Assembly: GCA_016713425.1 (NCBI GenBank)
Contig: JADJPE010000005.1
Coordinates: 6,112,501-6,176,500 of the forward strand
Length of the DNA: 64,000 nucleotides
Direction of reading: 5' to 3'
Origin: Deltaproteobacteria bacterium
GTDB lineage: Bacteria; Myxococcota; Kuafuiibacteriia; Kuafuiibacteriales; Kuafuiibacteriaceae
A program made the translations under genes and the position numbers. Under the pieces are notes generated by a model, which did no database searches, was not told where the DNA came from, and saw nothing but the letters and a program-made list of their open reading frames with translations. How positions within the stretch are numbered: position 1 is the stretch's first letter; the number at the start of each line of letters is the position of its first letter. This document shows positions 7,356 to 15,900 of this stretch, one piece after another.

Positions 7356-8074
7356 TCAAGGTTCTTCTCGGACTCGCCTTCACCGCCTTCGGTGTCGCCG
7401 GAATCCACTTGTACCGCGAGGGTCAATCCGAGGCGTCGCTCGCGTGCATCGCGGCCGCCTTTTTCGTGATCGCCTTCTATCTCGCGACCCGCCATCGGTT
7501 CGGGCTTGGCGCCGAGGCGCGATTCGAAGAATTCCTGGGTACGCACGACCTGGTGCCCGAAGTGGTGCCCGAAGCCGCCACGGTTCCGGTCGCGAAACGT
7601 TTCGCTCAGTTCTTCTTCCTCGGACGAGCCGGGCGCAACACGCGTGCGTATCACGCGCGCACCGATGAGAAGCTCCGGTTTTTTGCGCTCACGTTCGACG
7701 GCGCATATCGCAACGAAGTCGGACTTCTTCCAAGCCTCTATGCACTTCACCGACCGAACCCAATCGGCCGGACGTCTGCCCACTTCATGCTCGCAAAAGA
7801 TACAAACCGTTTCGCCGCGAGCCTAGGCCAGGCGAAACTCAAACGAATCAAATTGCATGACGGGCTCCGGCTCTACTTCGATCCGGACCACGCGGCGCCC
7901 ACGCGAGAGGAAATAGCGAGCGCCCAAACGACGCTCTTCCATCCCAGCGAGGACGAGATCGTCGTGTACCAACGTAGCGTCGAGTGGTTCGAGGATTCAG
8001 AAATCCTCTACGACGCGCACCTCGACCAGATTGGAGCCTCGCTACGCGCCCCCGACGACGCGCGCTCGCGTTGA
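7334..8074 (+). CDS. Membrane protein of unknown function
   Basis: A protein of about 246 residues. Two hydrophobic helices come first (approximately residues 5-24 and 33-52, separated by YREGQSEA). A soluble, mostly polar domain of about 190 residues follows and should face the cytoplasm if the short loop is outside. No recognised motif. A TTG lies directly before the ATG, so the start could be 7331. No strong ribosome site is visible. It is divergent from the Fpg gene and convergent with the lipoprotein gene at 8.2 kb. Codon use looks like the neighbours, supporting a real gene. Confidence 0.7.
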   Translation: MLGARILLKVLLGLAFTAFGVAGIHLYREGQSEASLACIAAAFFVIAFYLATRHRFGLGAEARFEEFLGTHDLVPEVVPEAATVPVAKRFAQFFFLGRAGRNTRAYHARTDEKLRFFALTFDGAYRNEVGLLPSLYALHRPNPIGRTSAHFMLAKDTNRFAASLGQAKLKRIKLHDGLRLYFDPDHAAPTREEIASAQTTLFHPSEDEIVVYQRSVEWFEDSEILYDAHLDQIGASLRAPDDARSR

Positions 8075-8187
8075 CAGCTTCAGAGCGACGCCACACCAAG
8101 AGACGACACCTGGTCCCGCGGCTCCACAAGCGACTCGCCACGCATCCCGTCGCGACGAGCCGCGCGAAGTCCGGAGTCCCGTCCGGG

Positions 8188-9429
8188 TCACGGCGTGCCA
8201 ATCCATGCGAATGGCACGCTATAGGCATCGTCATCGTCGACCGAGCTCCATTCGAGCGGAGAGTTCGATGCGGACACGCCGGGCGTGCTCCGTGTGGCCC
8301 GGTCGTCTGGAATGCTGTCCACTGCGCTCCCGTCACCGTTGGCCGCAAAGACACCGATCGTCCCCTCATCGAGTTGGTCGACGGTGATCTCGAGCAGGTG
8401 GAGCGGGATCTGGAGCTCAAAGAACGTATCGGCGTTCGGGTTGTGACCACGCGCCAAATAGTCGATGTCGGCTTCGCCGAAGTCGCCAGGCGAGGCATCG
8501 TCCGCATGTGGATCGACCCCCATGAGCGTCGATCCGACGTAGAACTCACCGCCAGCGCCCGTAAGCGCAGGCGTCACGTGACCATTGGTCGCGGCAACGA
8601 ACGCAACGCTGTCCCAGCGCCCGAGGTAGGTGCCCTCTTGCGAAAAGTTGCTGTGGAAATAGAGTTGAAAATCCGGCTTGTCGTCCCCCACGAAGGTCTG
8701 GTCTTTCGTCCACATGTCGCCGCCCGTGCTGTAGCCCTTTCCGGGGACGGTATTGAAGGCGAGAAACTGGACGAGATCCATGCCTTGAATGGGCGAGCCC
8801 TCCGAGCTCCCGAAGTTGGCCGGATCCAAGACGTCGGTGATGTTCACGAACTGGATCCCGACGTAGAGATTCGTCTCGTCCCACGCGGCATGAAGCGCTA
8901 CGTAGTCCCACGGCGCTTCGTGCGCGCACCAGTTCGTCCCCAGGAAGCGAGCCTCATCTCCCGCCGGATCTCGGATGAGCAGCGTATCATCGCCCCATTC
9001 GTTGCCCGTGTTTAGGCCGTCGATCGCGATCGTCTTGCGAGCGCCATAGCCCACGCTCGCCGGATTGCCGATGCCAACTTTGCCGATGGATCCGATATGG
9101 ATTGAGCCTGCATCACCCTCGCCCGCGCCCGCATCGCCCAACTCGCCGGCATCAACCAGGCCCGCCGCGTCATCCCCGCCGACACCTGCATCTCCGGACG
9201 CGACCGCGCCGTCATCCACACCGCCCGTCGTCGTCGCGTCCGGGGCAACATACTGCCCGACGTCGACGATGCGAGCGTCGCCCCGATGTAGGGCCCCCGC
9301 ATCCGTTGGCGCCGCATCCAGCGACTCATTGTCGCTCCCCGAACAAGCGACCATTCCCAATGATGCGCCAAACGCAACCCCCACGATGCAGGTCGCCAAG
9401 AAGCCTTGGCTCGATCGCGGTCGGTTCAC
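8188..9429 (-). CDS. Lipoprotein with D/A/G-rich linker and a CBM9/DOMON-like C-terminal domain
   Basis: An envelope lipoprotein. From a GTG at 9429 the signal peptide is compact (NRPRSSQGF, then a hydrophobic core) and ends at the lipobox MVAC-SGSD. The frame extends to 9579, but that adds about 50 residues unlike a signal peptide, so 9429 is preferred. About 80 residues rich in Asp, Ala and Gly follow, a probable spacer from the membrane. The remaining 280 residues include IAIDGLNTGNEWGDDTLLI and AAWDETNLYVGIQFVN, reminiscent of the carbohydrate-binding family 9/DOMON sandwich fold, with many aromatic and Asp residues. Ligand unknown. The fold call is from memory of such motifs and is only moderate. 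Confidence 0.7.
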   Translation of the reverse strand: MNRPRSSQGFLATCIVGVAFGASLGMVACSGSDNESLDAAPTDAGALHRGDARIVDVGQYVAPDATTTGGVDDGAVASGDAGVGGDDAAGLVDAGELGDAGAGEGDAGSIHIGSIGKVGIGNPASVGYGARKTIAIDGLNTGNEWGDDTLLIRDPAGDEARFLGTNWCAHEAPWDYVALHAAWDETNLYVGIQFVNITDVLDPANFGSSEGSPIQGMDLVQFLAFNTVPGKGYSTGGDMWTKDQTFVGDDKPDFQLYFHSNFSQEGTYLGRWDSVAFVAATNGHVTPALTGAGGEFYVGSTLMGVDPHADDASPGDFGEADIDYLARGHNPNADTFFELQIPLHLLEITVDQLDEGTIGVFAANGDGSAVDSIPDDRATRSTPGVSASNSPLEWSSVDDDDAYSVPFAWIGTP

Positions 9430-9669
9430 CAGGGACGCGCGAGCGCGCCCGCAGATCCGCGGCTGAGCCAGGGCGACCCCGGGCGCGGAGGACGTGAGGA
9501 GGTGAGCTAAGGACGCTTTTCGATTCACCATTGGATGCACTCTGGACGGCACCATGTTGAGCCCAAACCGATCTGTCAAGCGCGCGATCTTTGACCGATG
9601 CCGTTTCGGTGCAGCGAGTCAAGGCCGAATTCGATTGGCGACCGGGCTCCGTTCCGATAGCCCCGGACC

Positions 9670-11025
9670 GTGGACGAAAACCAAACCCGGACCCACGCCT
9701 CGGACACGGGCCCTCGTGCCTCGGTTGACCATGCCTCTGGCGCCCATTCTGGTTTTGATCGACGCTCCGTCCATCGACCCATCGAGCGCTGGCTCATCGT
9801 CATCGCAGGTCTGATCGCCCTGATGGTTCTCGTCGGTGGCATGACGCGTCTCACCGGCTCTGGGCTGTCCATCACGGAGTGGCGTCCTGTATCCGGCATC
9901 CTCCCCCCATTGACGGAGAGCGACTGGAACGACCTCTTCCAGAAGTACCAATCGTCCCCGCAGTTCCAAAAGGAGAACCAACACTTCGAGCTGCAGGCGT
10001 TCAAATCTATCTTCTGGTGGGAGTGGGCCCACCGTTTTCTCGGTCGAATGGTGGGCTTCTTCGTGCTCTTCCCACTCGTGCTTTTCTGGCGGCGGCGCAG
10101 CATCGAACCCTGGATGCGCCGTCGGGTCATCGCGCTCCTCGCCTTCGGCGCCCTGCAAGGTGGCATCGGATGGCTCATGGTCGCGAGCGGTTTGGTCGAC
10201 ATCCCGCGCGTGAGTCACTACCGCCTCGCGCTGCACCTCATGATGGCCTACGCCCTACTCACCTTCACCGTTTGGACGGTGCTCGAGGTGCGCTATGGGC
10301 GTCGCTCGTACGGCGCGGCCGAGCCTCGTTTCAGCACCCAGCTCGCCGACGCCAATACCCAATCCAGCCACACGATCCACGGCCGGCCGCAGAGAGTCAC
10401 CGGCCGCAGCCGTTTCACGTTGGTCCACGGACTGTGCGTTTTCCTAGCGCTCCTCATCGCGCAGCTCACGTACGGCGCCTTCGTCGCCGGTCTGCGGGCC
10501 GGATACCTCTTCCCGACCTTTCCGAAGATGGGCGTGGAATGGCTCCCCCTCGCCTCAATGCCGACCTGCGCCGAATCGGCAGCCACTGGCCGCGCTTGCG
10601 ACCCAACGCTCGCCCTATGGACCGCGGATGCCGTGCTGGTCCAATTCGTCCATCGCTGGCTGGGCGCAGCCATCGCGCTCCTCGGTGTAGCGCTCGCCTT
10701 CCTCGGTGCCACACGCGCGCGTTCCCCTCGAAGTGTGTGGATAGCGTTCGGCGCCGCAGTCTTTGGGCAGTTCGTGCTCGGCATCGCCACCATGCTGCGG
10801 TTCTACACGGCACCTGTCGCCTATGGCGCGGCCCATCAGGCCGGAGCCACGCTCCTCCTGGTCGCCACAACGATCGCCCTCTTCCATGCACGAAGAGCCC
10901 GTGCCTACGACAGCGCCCATGCCACAGGCACGGCCACGGGCACGGCCCCTGACGCCGCCCTCCTCGACAAGGCCATCGCCCCCGTCGGCAACCGCGCCCT
11001 CGCCACCCGCGGGCGTGTGGCTTAG
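9670..11025 (+). CDS. ctaA: Heme A synthase (COX15/CtaA family)
   Basis: Converts heme O to heme A for aa3-type cytochrome oxidase, in the inner membrane. The 451-residue protein has about eight transmembrane helices. Family motifs are GGMTRLTGSGLSITEWRPV after the first helix, WWEWAHRFLGRMVG, GLVDIPRVSHYRLALHL and FVHRWLGA, which supply the conserved His residues. The two-repeat architecture and the large WRPVSGILPPL loop fit the mitochondrial-like COX15 type rather than the short Bacillus type. The start is GTG at 9670. The C-terminus after the last helix carries a small Ala/Thr/Gly repeat. The stop codon coincides with the left end of the large inverted repeat at 11,025. Confidence 0.93.
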   Translation: MDENQTRTHASDTGPRASVDHASGAHSGFDRRSVHRPIERWLIVIAGLIALMVLVGGMTRLTGSGLSITEWRPVSGILPPLTESDWNDLFQKYQSSPQFQKENQHFELQAFKSIFWWEWAHRFLGRMVGFFVLFPLVLFWRRRSIEPWMRRRVIALLAFGALQGGIGWLMVASGLVDIPRVSHYRLALHLMMAYALLTFTVWTVLEVRYGRRSYGAAEPRFSTQLADANTQSSHTIHGRPQRVTGRSRFTLVHGLCVFLALLIAQLTYGAFVAGLRAGYLFPTFPKMGVEWLPLASMPTCAESAATGRACDPTLALWTADAVLVQFVHRWLGAAIALLGVALAFLGATRARSPRSVWIAFGAAVFGQFVLGIATMLRFYTAPVAYGAAHQAGATLLLVATTIALFHARRARAYDSAHATGTATGTAPDAALLDKAIAPVGNRALATRGRVA

Positions 11026-11222
11026 AGATTGTCGGGAATCGGAGACTCCGTCGCCGGCGACCGAGGTCCCGCAGCCGGTCGAGAAGGACCGGTGCGACGG
11101 TTCGCAGCGCTTCGAGACTCGGATTGTGCACCTCATTGGGGCCCCACAACCGCATGCATTTCAAAAGACCGCCTTCGTTCCCCAAAGTCCTTCTCGACCG
11201 GCTGCAGGACCTCGTCCGCCTC
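11025..11222 (+). repeat. Left arm of a 198-bp inverted repeat (MITE-like unit, copy 1)
   Basis: This arm matches the reverse complement of 11681-11879 with five substitutions and one single-base indel, about 97 percent identity. The unit is itself a stem: its 28-base segment at 11062-11089 (cgaggtcccgcagccggtcg...) recurs inverted at 11187-11214 with one difference. About 97 bases lie between these sub-arms, including the palindrome ggggcccc. No coding frame is convincing. The structure suggests a non-autonomous mobile element or a structured RNA/DNA element. Confidence 0.9.
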
Positions 11223-11251
11223 CGCGCGGTGCACGCGATTCGTTCTCTCGG

Positions 11252-11328
11252 GTGCTGTGGGGCGTGACTCGAGGTTGCTGCGGGGCGTGACTCGAATGTG
11301 CTGTGGGGCGTGACTCGAATGTGCTGTG
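11252..11328. repeat. Three tandem copies of a 23-base unit plus a partial copy, inside the inverted repeat spacer
   Basis: Units begin at 11252, 11275 and 11298, with consensus gtgctgtggggcgtgactcg plus three more bases; a partial fourth follows at 11321. The copies are adjacent, with no spacers, so this is not a CRISPR array. Confidence 0.85.
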
Positions 11329-11335
11329 ACGTTGG

Positions 11336-11458
11336 TCTGTCGCGCTCTAGCTCGCGAACGGTCTCGGCGTCTACGTCGTTGTAGCGATACGCAGCTCCGC
11401 TGGTGAACTCGATCTCGTGGGTCGACGTTGCCGGGATCCGACACTTGCGTCGCTCGGC
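11336..11458 (-). other. Short coding-like stretch resembling part of a KTSC domain
   Basis: Within the spacer between the inverted arms, the minus strand encodes HEIEFTSGAAYRYNDVDAET followed by VREL, with GC-rich third positions as in real genes here. The pattern (hydrophobic-EFxSGxxYxYxxVxxExxxxL) resembles the short KTSC domain. No convincing start is present and the frame continues into repeats. It may be a gene fragment captured by the repeat element. The domain name is tentative. Confidence 0.2.
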
Positions 11459-11680
11459 GACAACGGAGATCGCGATCGCCTTCCGGTTACCGTCGCGGTA
11501 TTGGGTTGGCAGGCGCCCGGGGCGAGCGGTCCGCGGCGGTTTCCGAAGATTGCCCCGGAGGCCAACCCAGGTGGCTGCCCGGGAGCCCAACCAGCTAGGG
11601 CAGCCGCGCCTGACGCCAACGGACAACTCGCACGGCTGAAGGCGCTGCCGAATGGCTTCGGCCTCTTCGTCCGACTCCGC

Positions 11681-11879
11681 GAGGCGGACGAGGTCCCGCA
11701 GCCGGTCGAGAAGGACTTTGGGGAACGAATGCGGTCTCTTGAAATGCATGCGGTTGTGGGGCCCCAATGAGGTGCACAATCCGAGTCTCGAAGCGCTGCG
11801 AATCGTCGCACCGGGTCCTTCTCGACCGGCTGCGGGACCTCGATCGCCGGCGACGGAGTCTCCGATTCCCGACAATCTC
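11681..11879 (-). repeat. Right arm of the 198-bp inverted repeat (copy 2)
   Basis: Inverted copy of 11025-11222; its internal 28-base sub-arms are at 11689-11716 and 11815-11842. The two copies are separated by 458 bases. The arm ends 82 bases before the stop codon of the M20 amidohydrolase gene. No flanking target-site duplication is obvious. Confidence 0.9.
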
Positions 11880-11892
11880 CAGCTTGCCTTTG

Positions 11893-11960
11893 CTCAGCTT
11901 GGCTCGGCTTGGCTCCAGGTCGGCTTGGCTCCAGGTCGGCTTGGCTCCAGCTCAGCTTGG
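11893..11960. repeat. Imperfect 16-base tandem repeat (cggcttggctccaggt)
   Basis: About three copies plus diverged ends lie between the right repeat arm and the stop codon of the amidohydrolase gene. Confidence 0.75.
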
Positions 11961-11961
11961 C

Positions 11962-13293
11962 TTAGTGCGAGGTCAGCCGGTCGACGACCAGCCCAAGCAT
12001 CATGCGCATGCCGATCTCGATCAGCGAATCATCGAAATCAAACATCGGATGATGGCACACCGGCGTGTCTTCGCCCGGCACTTGAGCACCCAAGAAAAAG
12101 TAAGCACTCGGCACATTCGCCGCGAAGTATGCAAAGTCCTCGCCCGCCGCGAGCGGGAGCCCAGCGCTCGACAAGTGCGTCGCGCCGACGACACGTGTCG
12201 CCACCCGCTCGACCGCCGCCGCGCATGCGCTCGCGTTCACGAGCACCGGATATCCGACCCTGAGTGCCAGGTCGGCGCGCACATCGAAGGTCGCAGCCGT
12301 CGAAGCGGCAATCTCACGAAAGCGCGCCAGCACACGCGCCGTGATCTTCGGATCGAACGTCCGAATCGTTCCCTCGAGCGTCGCCTGCGCCGGAATGACG
12401 TTCTCGGCTCGACCCGCCTGAAAGACGCATACGCTCACCACCGCGCCCCCTTCGTAGCCGAGCGTTCGCGAAGCGATCGACTGAACGGCCGTCACGAAAT
12501 GCGCCCCCGCCAGGACGGGGTCTTTGCAGAGCTGCGGTTGGCTTCCGTGACCGCCGACGCCGCGAAATACGAGCTTGAAATTGTGGACCTGCGCCATCGT
12601 CGCCCCCGGCTTGACGTGAACCTGACCTCGAGGGAACGCGGGCCAATTGTGAAGCCCATAGACTTCATCGACGCCCACGAGCGCGCCCTCATCGATCATG
12701 ACCTTCGCCCCACCGCCACGAACGCCCTCCTCCGCCGGTTGAAACAGAAGGCGCACGTTTCCTGGAATGCGCACCCGGTGACGCGCAAGAACCGCCGCCG
12801 TGCCCAGCAAGATCGTCGTGTGCCCGTCATGCCCGCACTTGTGCGACCGACCCGGATACACCGAAGCATAAGGGAGGTCGGTTTCCTCCGTGATCGGCAG
12901 CGCGTCCAGGTCTGCGCGCAACGCGATCGTCTTGGTCGAAGTCTTAGTCGCGGTCGCGGCGTTGGCCGTGGTCGCGGCGTTGGTCGTGGGCGCGGCGTTG
13001 GTCGTGGCGTTGGTCGTGGCGCTGGCCGTCAGACGACTCGTGCTCGCCGTGGGGTCGACTGGACTTCCTTCGTGATCGGTCGGCGACGGCCTCAGGTCAG
13101 CCACGAGCCCCGTCTCGGCCATGATGGCTGGTCGATAGCCGTTCGATTCAAGCCACCGGCGCACGACGCCTTGCGTTCGATGCTCCTCGAAGCCAAGTTC
13201 GGGGTGTCGGTGAAGATCGTGGCGGACCGCCCTGAGCGCATCGAGCATTCCGGGGATCTCAGCTTCGAGATCGGCGAGAAGACCGTCGTTCAC
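11962..13293 (-). CDS. M20D-family amidohydrolase (hippurate/N-acyl amino acid hydrolase type)
   Basis: A cytoplasmic zinc peptidase-family enzyme that removes acyl groups from amino acids or related amides; the exact substrate is unknown. Visible motifs: RHDLHRHPELGFEE, IALRADLDALPI, HKCGHDGHT (metal Cys/His), LLFQPAEEG (catalytic Glu), GLHNWP, and CHHPMFDFDD near the end. Length is 443 residues, about 50 more than usual. The excess is an Ala/Thr/Asn-rich insertion (residues about 83-121) between the GLVADL strand and IALRAD, encoded by trinucleotide-like repeats at 12,930-13,050. The insertion keeps the frame. It is convergent with heme A synthase across the large inverted repeat. Confidence 0.9.
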   Translation of the reverse strand: MNDGLLADLEAEIPGMLDALRAVRHDLHRHPELGFEEHRTQGVVRRWLESNGYRPAIMAETGLVADLRPSPTDHEGSPVDPTASTSRLTASATTNATTNAAPTTNAATTANAATATKTSTKTIALRADLDALPITEETDLPYASVYPGRSHKCGHDGHTTILLGTAAVLARHRVRIPGNVRLLFQPAEEGVRGGGAKVMIDEGALVGVDEVYGLHNWPAFPRGQVHVKPGATMAQVHNFKLVFRGVGGHGSQPQLCKDPVLAGAHFVTAVQSIASRTLGYEGGAVVSVCVFQAGRAENVIPAQATLEGTIRTFDPKITARVLARFREIAASTAATFDVRADLALRVGYPVLVNASACAAAVERVATRVVGATHLSSAGLPLAAGEDFAYFAANVPSAYFFLGAQVPGEDTPVCHHPMFDFDDSLIEIGMRMMLGLVVDRLTSH

Positions 13294-13367
13294 TTAGGAC
13301 AGTCTTCCGGAATTCGGCGGCCAATACCAGTCACCGCGGCGTCCCAAAAACGGGCCGTCAGCCCCGA

Positions 13368-14606
13368 TTAGGCGGCCCGAAGGCGGGCAAACACGCGTTG
13401 AAACTCCGACAGCTTCGCCTCGATCGTGATGTCGCTCGTAAGGGCAGAATCGAGGGCATCCGTCGTCTTGAGACCATTGCCGGTAATCGCCAACACGACC
13501 GGGCCATCGACCTGAAGACGCCCCTCCTCTGCCAATCGCTTCGTCACCGCAATGACGACGCCACCTGCGGTTTCGGCGAAGAGGCCTTCGGTATCGGCGA
13601 GGAGGCGCATGCCGGCGACGATCTCCGGATCGGTCACGCCGGTCGCGACACCCCCCGTGTCGGTGATCAACTTGGATGCGAAATATCCGTCGGCCGGATT
13701 GCCGATCGCAAGGCTCTTCGCGATCGTGTTCGGTTTCACGGGCCGGATCTCGTGATCACCTCGAACGAACGCATCGACGATCGGCTGACAGCCCAGCGCC
13801 TGGGCGCCGAACATCGCGGTGTTGGCCTCGGGAATGAGATCGAGCGCCTGAAGTTCTCGAAACGCCTTGTGGATCTTCCCGATCAGCGCGCCGCCCGCCA
13901 TTGGGCAGACCACCGCCGCCGGGGCTCGCCATCCCAGGTCGCGCGCGACCTCGAAGCCAAGCGTCTTGCTGCCTTCGGCGTAGTACGGACGAAGATTCAC
14001 GTTCACGAAGCCGATCGGGTACTCGTCGACGATCTGCGAGCACAACCGATTCACTTCGTCATAGTTGCCTTCGACCTCGATCAGCGTCGGCGAATAGATG
14101 AGGCTCCCCAGGACCTTCGCTCGCTCGAGCCCCTTTGGGATCAAGATGAAGGCGCTGAGTCCGGCGCGCGCCGACTGCGCCGCCACGCTATTTCCGAGAT
14201 TGCCCGTCGAGGCACAGCCGACCATCTCGAAACCGAACTCTCTCGCCTTCGCAAGCGCCACCGCCACGACGCGGTCTTTGAAGGACAGCGTCGGCGCGTT
14301 GACCGCATCGTTCTTCAGATAAAGCTCTTTGATCCCGAGCGCCTTCCCCAAGCGAGGCGCAGGACAAAGGGGCGTCCCGCCTACGTCCTGCCCGAAAGCA
14401 GGCTGTGACTCGAGGGGCAAGAGCTCGAGAAACCGATAAATCCCGGGCTCTCGGCGATCGATGACGTCACGGGTGAGCGCACCCCGGAGCGCCGGCAGAT
14501 CGTAGTGCACCTCGAGCGGTCCAAAACACGCGTCGCAATACGATCGGGCGACGATCTCTTCTTCCGCGCCACAAGACCGACAGCGAAGCCCTAGATGATG
14601 AGTCAA
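13368..14606 (-). CDS. thrC: Threonine synthase with N-terminal zinc ribbon
   Basis: A PLP enzyme making threonine from O-phosphohomoserine. The N-terminus carries CRSCG and CDAC, a zinc-ribbon pair typical of one threonine synthase subgroup. LSFKDR holds the PLP Lys (about residue 110). Other motifs: STGNLGNSVAAQSARAG, CPMAGGALIGK and ITGNGLKTTD. About 412 residues. Two starts are possible: GTG at 14621, or TTG at 14606, which has GGAGGG seven bases upstream; the second is preferred. It stands alone, without hom or thrB nearby. Confidence 0.9.
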   Translation of the reverse strand: MTHHLGLRCRSCGAEEEIVARSYCDACFGPLEVHYDLPALRGALTRDVIDRREPGIYRFLELLPLESQPAFGQDVGGTPLCPAPRLGKALGIKELYLKNDAVNAPTLSFKDRVVAVALAKAREFGFEMVGCASTGNLGNSVAAQSARAGLSAFILIPKGLERAKVLGSLIYSPTLIEVEGNYDEVNRLCSQIVDEYPIGFVNVNLRPYYAEGSKTLGFEVARDLGWRAPAAVVCPMAGGALIGKIHKAFRELQALDLIPEANTAMFGAQALGCQPIVDAFVRGDHEIRPVKPNTIAKSLAIGNPADGYFASKLITDTGGVATGVTDPEIVAGMRLLADTEGLFAETAGGVVIAVTKRLAEEGRLQVDGPVVLAITGNGLKTTDALDSALTSDITIEAKLSEFQRVFARLRAA

Positions 14607-14621
14607 CGCCAAACCCTCCAC

Positions 14622-14938
14622 TCACGTCAGCTTTCCCGACGCCAAGGTCAAATCGCAGGTGGAATGAACACCGAGGTTATCGCTCGGCTGTCTGTGGACT
14701 GGCCACCAAAATCCTCACCGCCCTACCCGCCCGCCATGCGCGTCCATTGCCGCCCATGGACACCTATCGGCCCCTACCGCCTCGCCAACGCGAGCGGAAG
14801 GGCAGACACCGCAGAAAGCCGCCGTATTCGAGCGCGAAGGCCGATCGCCGAGCGTTGTGAGCAGGCGAGGATGCTGGCCCCGAAATGTAGCCCCAAAGGC
14901 CACCGTACCCAAAGCCTCACTTCTGGTAACCTCGACCC
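14622..14938. other. Divergent intergenic region
   Basis: About 320 bases separate thrC from the FHA-GGDEF gene. It must contain promoters for both directions. I do not see a confident -35/-10 pair, sigma-54 site, riboswitch or small gene. Confidence 0.5.
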
Positions 14939-15865
14939 GTGACCCACGAGTTCGACGAGGATGCGACCGATACCTCAGTCGGCCCTCCACCGCCGCTTCC
15001 GCCCAAGAGCGACGCTTCGCTGTTGGTTCTTTCGGGACCTGCCGCCGGCCAGTACCATCGCGTTCCGCCAAACGGCGCGACGATCGGTCGAGGTCACGAC
15101 GTCGACATCCAGATCACCGATCCCACGATCTCAAGACGTCACGCACACATTGGCTGGGGCGTCACCGGGAAGCTCGAAGTCCGCGATCTCAACAGTCACC
15201 ATGGTCTCTATGTCGAAGGTCAACGCGTGACCTGCGCCATCCCGCACGACGGGGACCGAATTCAGCTCTCCCCCAACACGGTGCTCCGGCTCCGCTATCA
15301 GGACAACCAAGAGACGGACGTGATGGACCGCGTGCAAGAGACCATCAGTCGCGACCCCCTGACCCAAGTCGGGAATCGACGTGCGTTCAACGAACGCCTC
15401 GAACAGGAGTTCGCTTTCGCGAAGCGTCACGACGCGAGCCTTACGTTGATGATGATCGACGTCGATCGATTCAAGACCATCAACGACACCTACGGCCATC
15501 AAGCCGGCGACACGGCGCTTCGTTCGATCGCACGAACACTTCGCGAGGCCATTCGTCTCGAGGATGTCCTCGCGCGCTATGGCGGTGACGAGTTCGTCAT
15601 CCTGCTGCGCGGCCATTCGGACGAAGAGGCGCGCAATCTCGCGCAGCGCATTGGTGCCATGGCCCGAAGCAGACCGTTTCGCTCGGGTGACGCTGTCGTC
15701 GCGACCACCTTGAGCATCGGCATTTCGATGTTCGGTCAGGGGGCCAAGATCAGCATGATGGACCTCATCGCCCGCGCCGACGCGGCGCTCTATGCGGCCA
15801 AACATCGTGGCCGTGACCGGGCCGTTCTTTGGTCGTCGCTCTCTGACGATCCACGTAGTATGTAG
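14939..15865 (+). CDS. Diguanylate cyclase with N-terminal FHA domain
   Basis: Soluble protein of 308 residues. Residues about 27-118 form an FHA phosphothreonine-binding domain (TIGRGHDVDI, TISRRHAHI, NSHHGLYVEG). Residues about 135-300 form a GGDEF domain with MIDVDRFKTINDTYGHQAGD and the active motif GGDEF at 215-219. A canonical inhibitory site RLED sits at 206-209, exactly five residues before it. The enzyme should make cyclic di-GMP from GTP and be product-inhibited. The FHA domain suggests control by a Ser/Thr kinase. The start is GTG. A stand-alone PilZ protein at 1.6 kb is one possible receiver of the signal. Confidence 0.9.
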   Translation: MTHEFDEDATDTSVGPPPPLPPKSDASLLVLSGPAAGQYHRVPPNGATIGRGHDVDIQITDPTISRRHAHIGWGVTGKLEVRDLNSHHGLYVEGQRVTCAIPHDGDRIQLSPNTVLRLRYQDNQETDVMDRVQETISRDPLTQVGNRRAFNERLEQEFAFAKRHDASLTLMMIDVDRFKTINDTYGHQAGDTALRSIARTLREAIRLEDVLARYGGDEFVILLRGHSDEEARNLAQRIGAMARSRPFRSGDAVVATTLSIGISMFGQGAKISMMDLIARADAALYAAKHRGRDRAVLWSSLSDDPRSM

Positions 15866-15900
15866 GCTAGGCGCTCGACCGACTCCGCTCGAATCACCGT

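Noticed and set aside
11252..11328. Possible CRISPR array
   Set aside because: The 23-base units are directly adjacent without unique spacers and no cas genes are near.
10466..11875. A 469-codon minus-strand frame across the ctaA end and the inverted repeat
   Set aside because: Mostly antisense to heme A synthase, and its sequence repeats the inverted units. Only the short KTSC-like piece looks coding.
11025..11879. Insertion sequence with its own transposase
   Set aside because: No DDE, Y1 or serine transposase motif in the spacer on either strand; if mobile, it is non-autonomous.
11767..13371. A 534-codon plus-strand frame
   Set aside because: Antisense to the M20 amidohydrolase; Arg-rich shadow.
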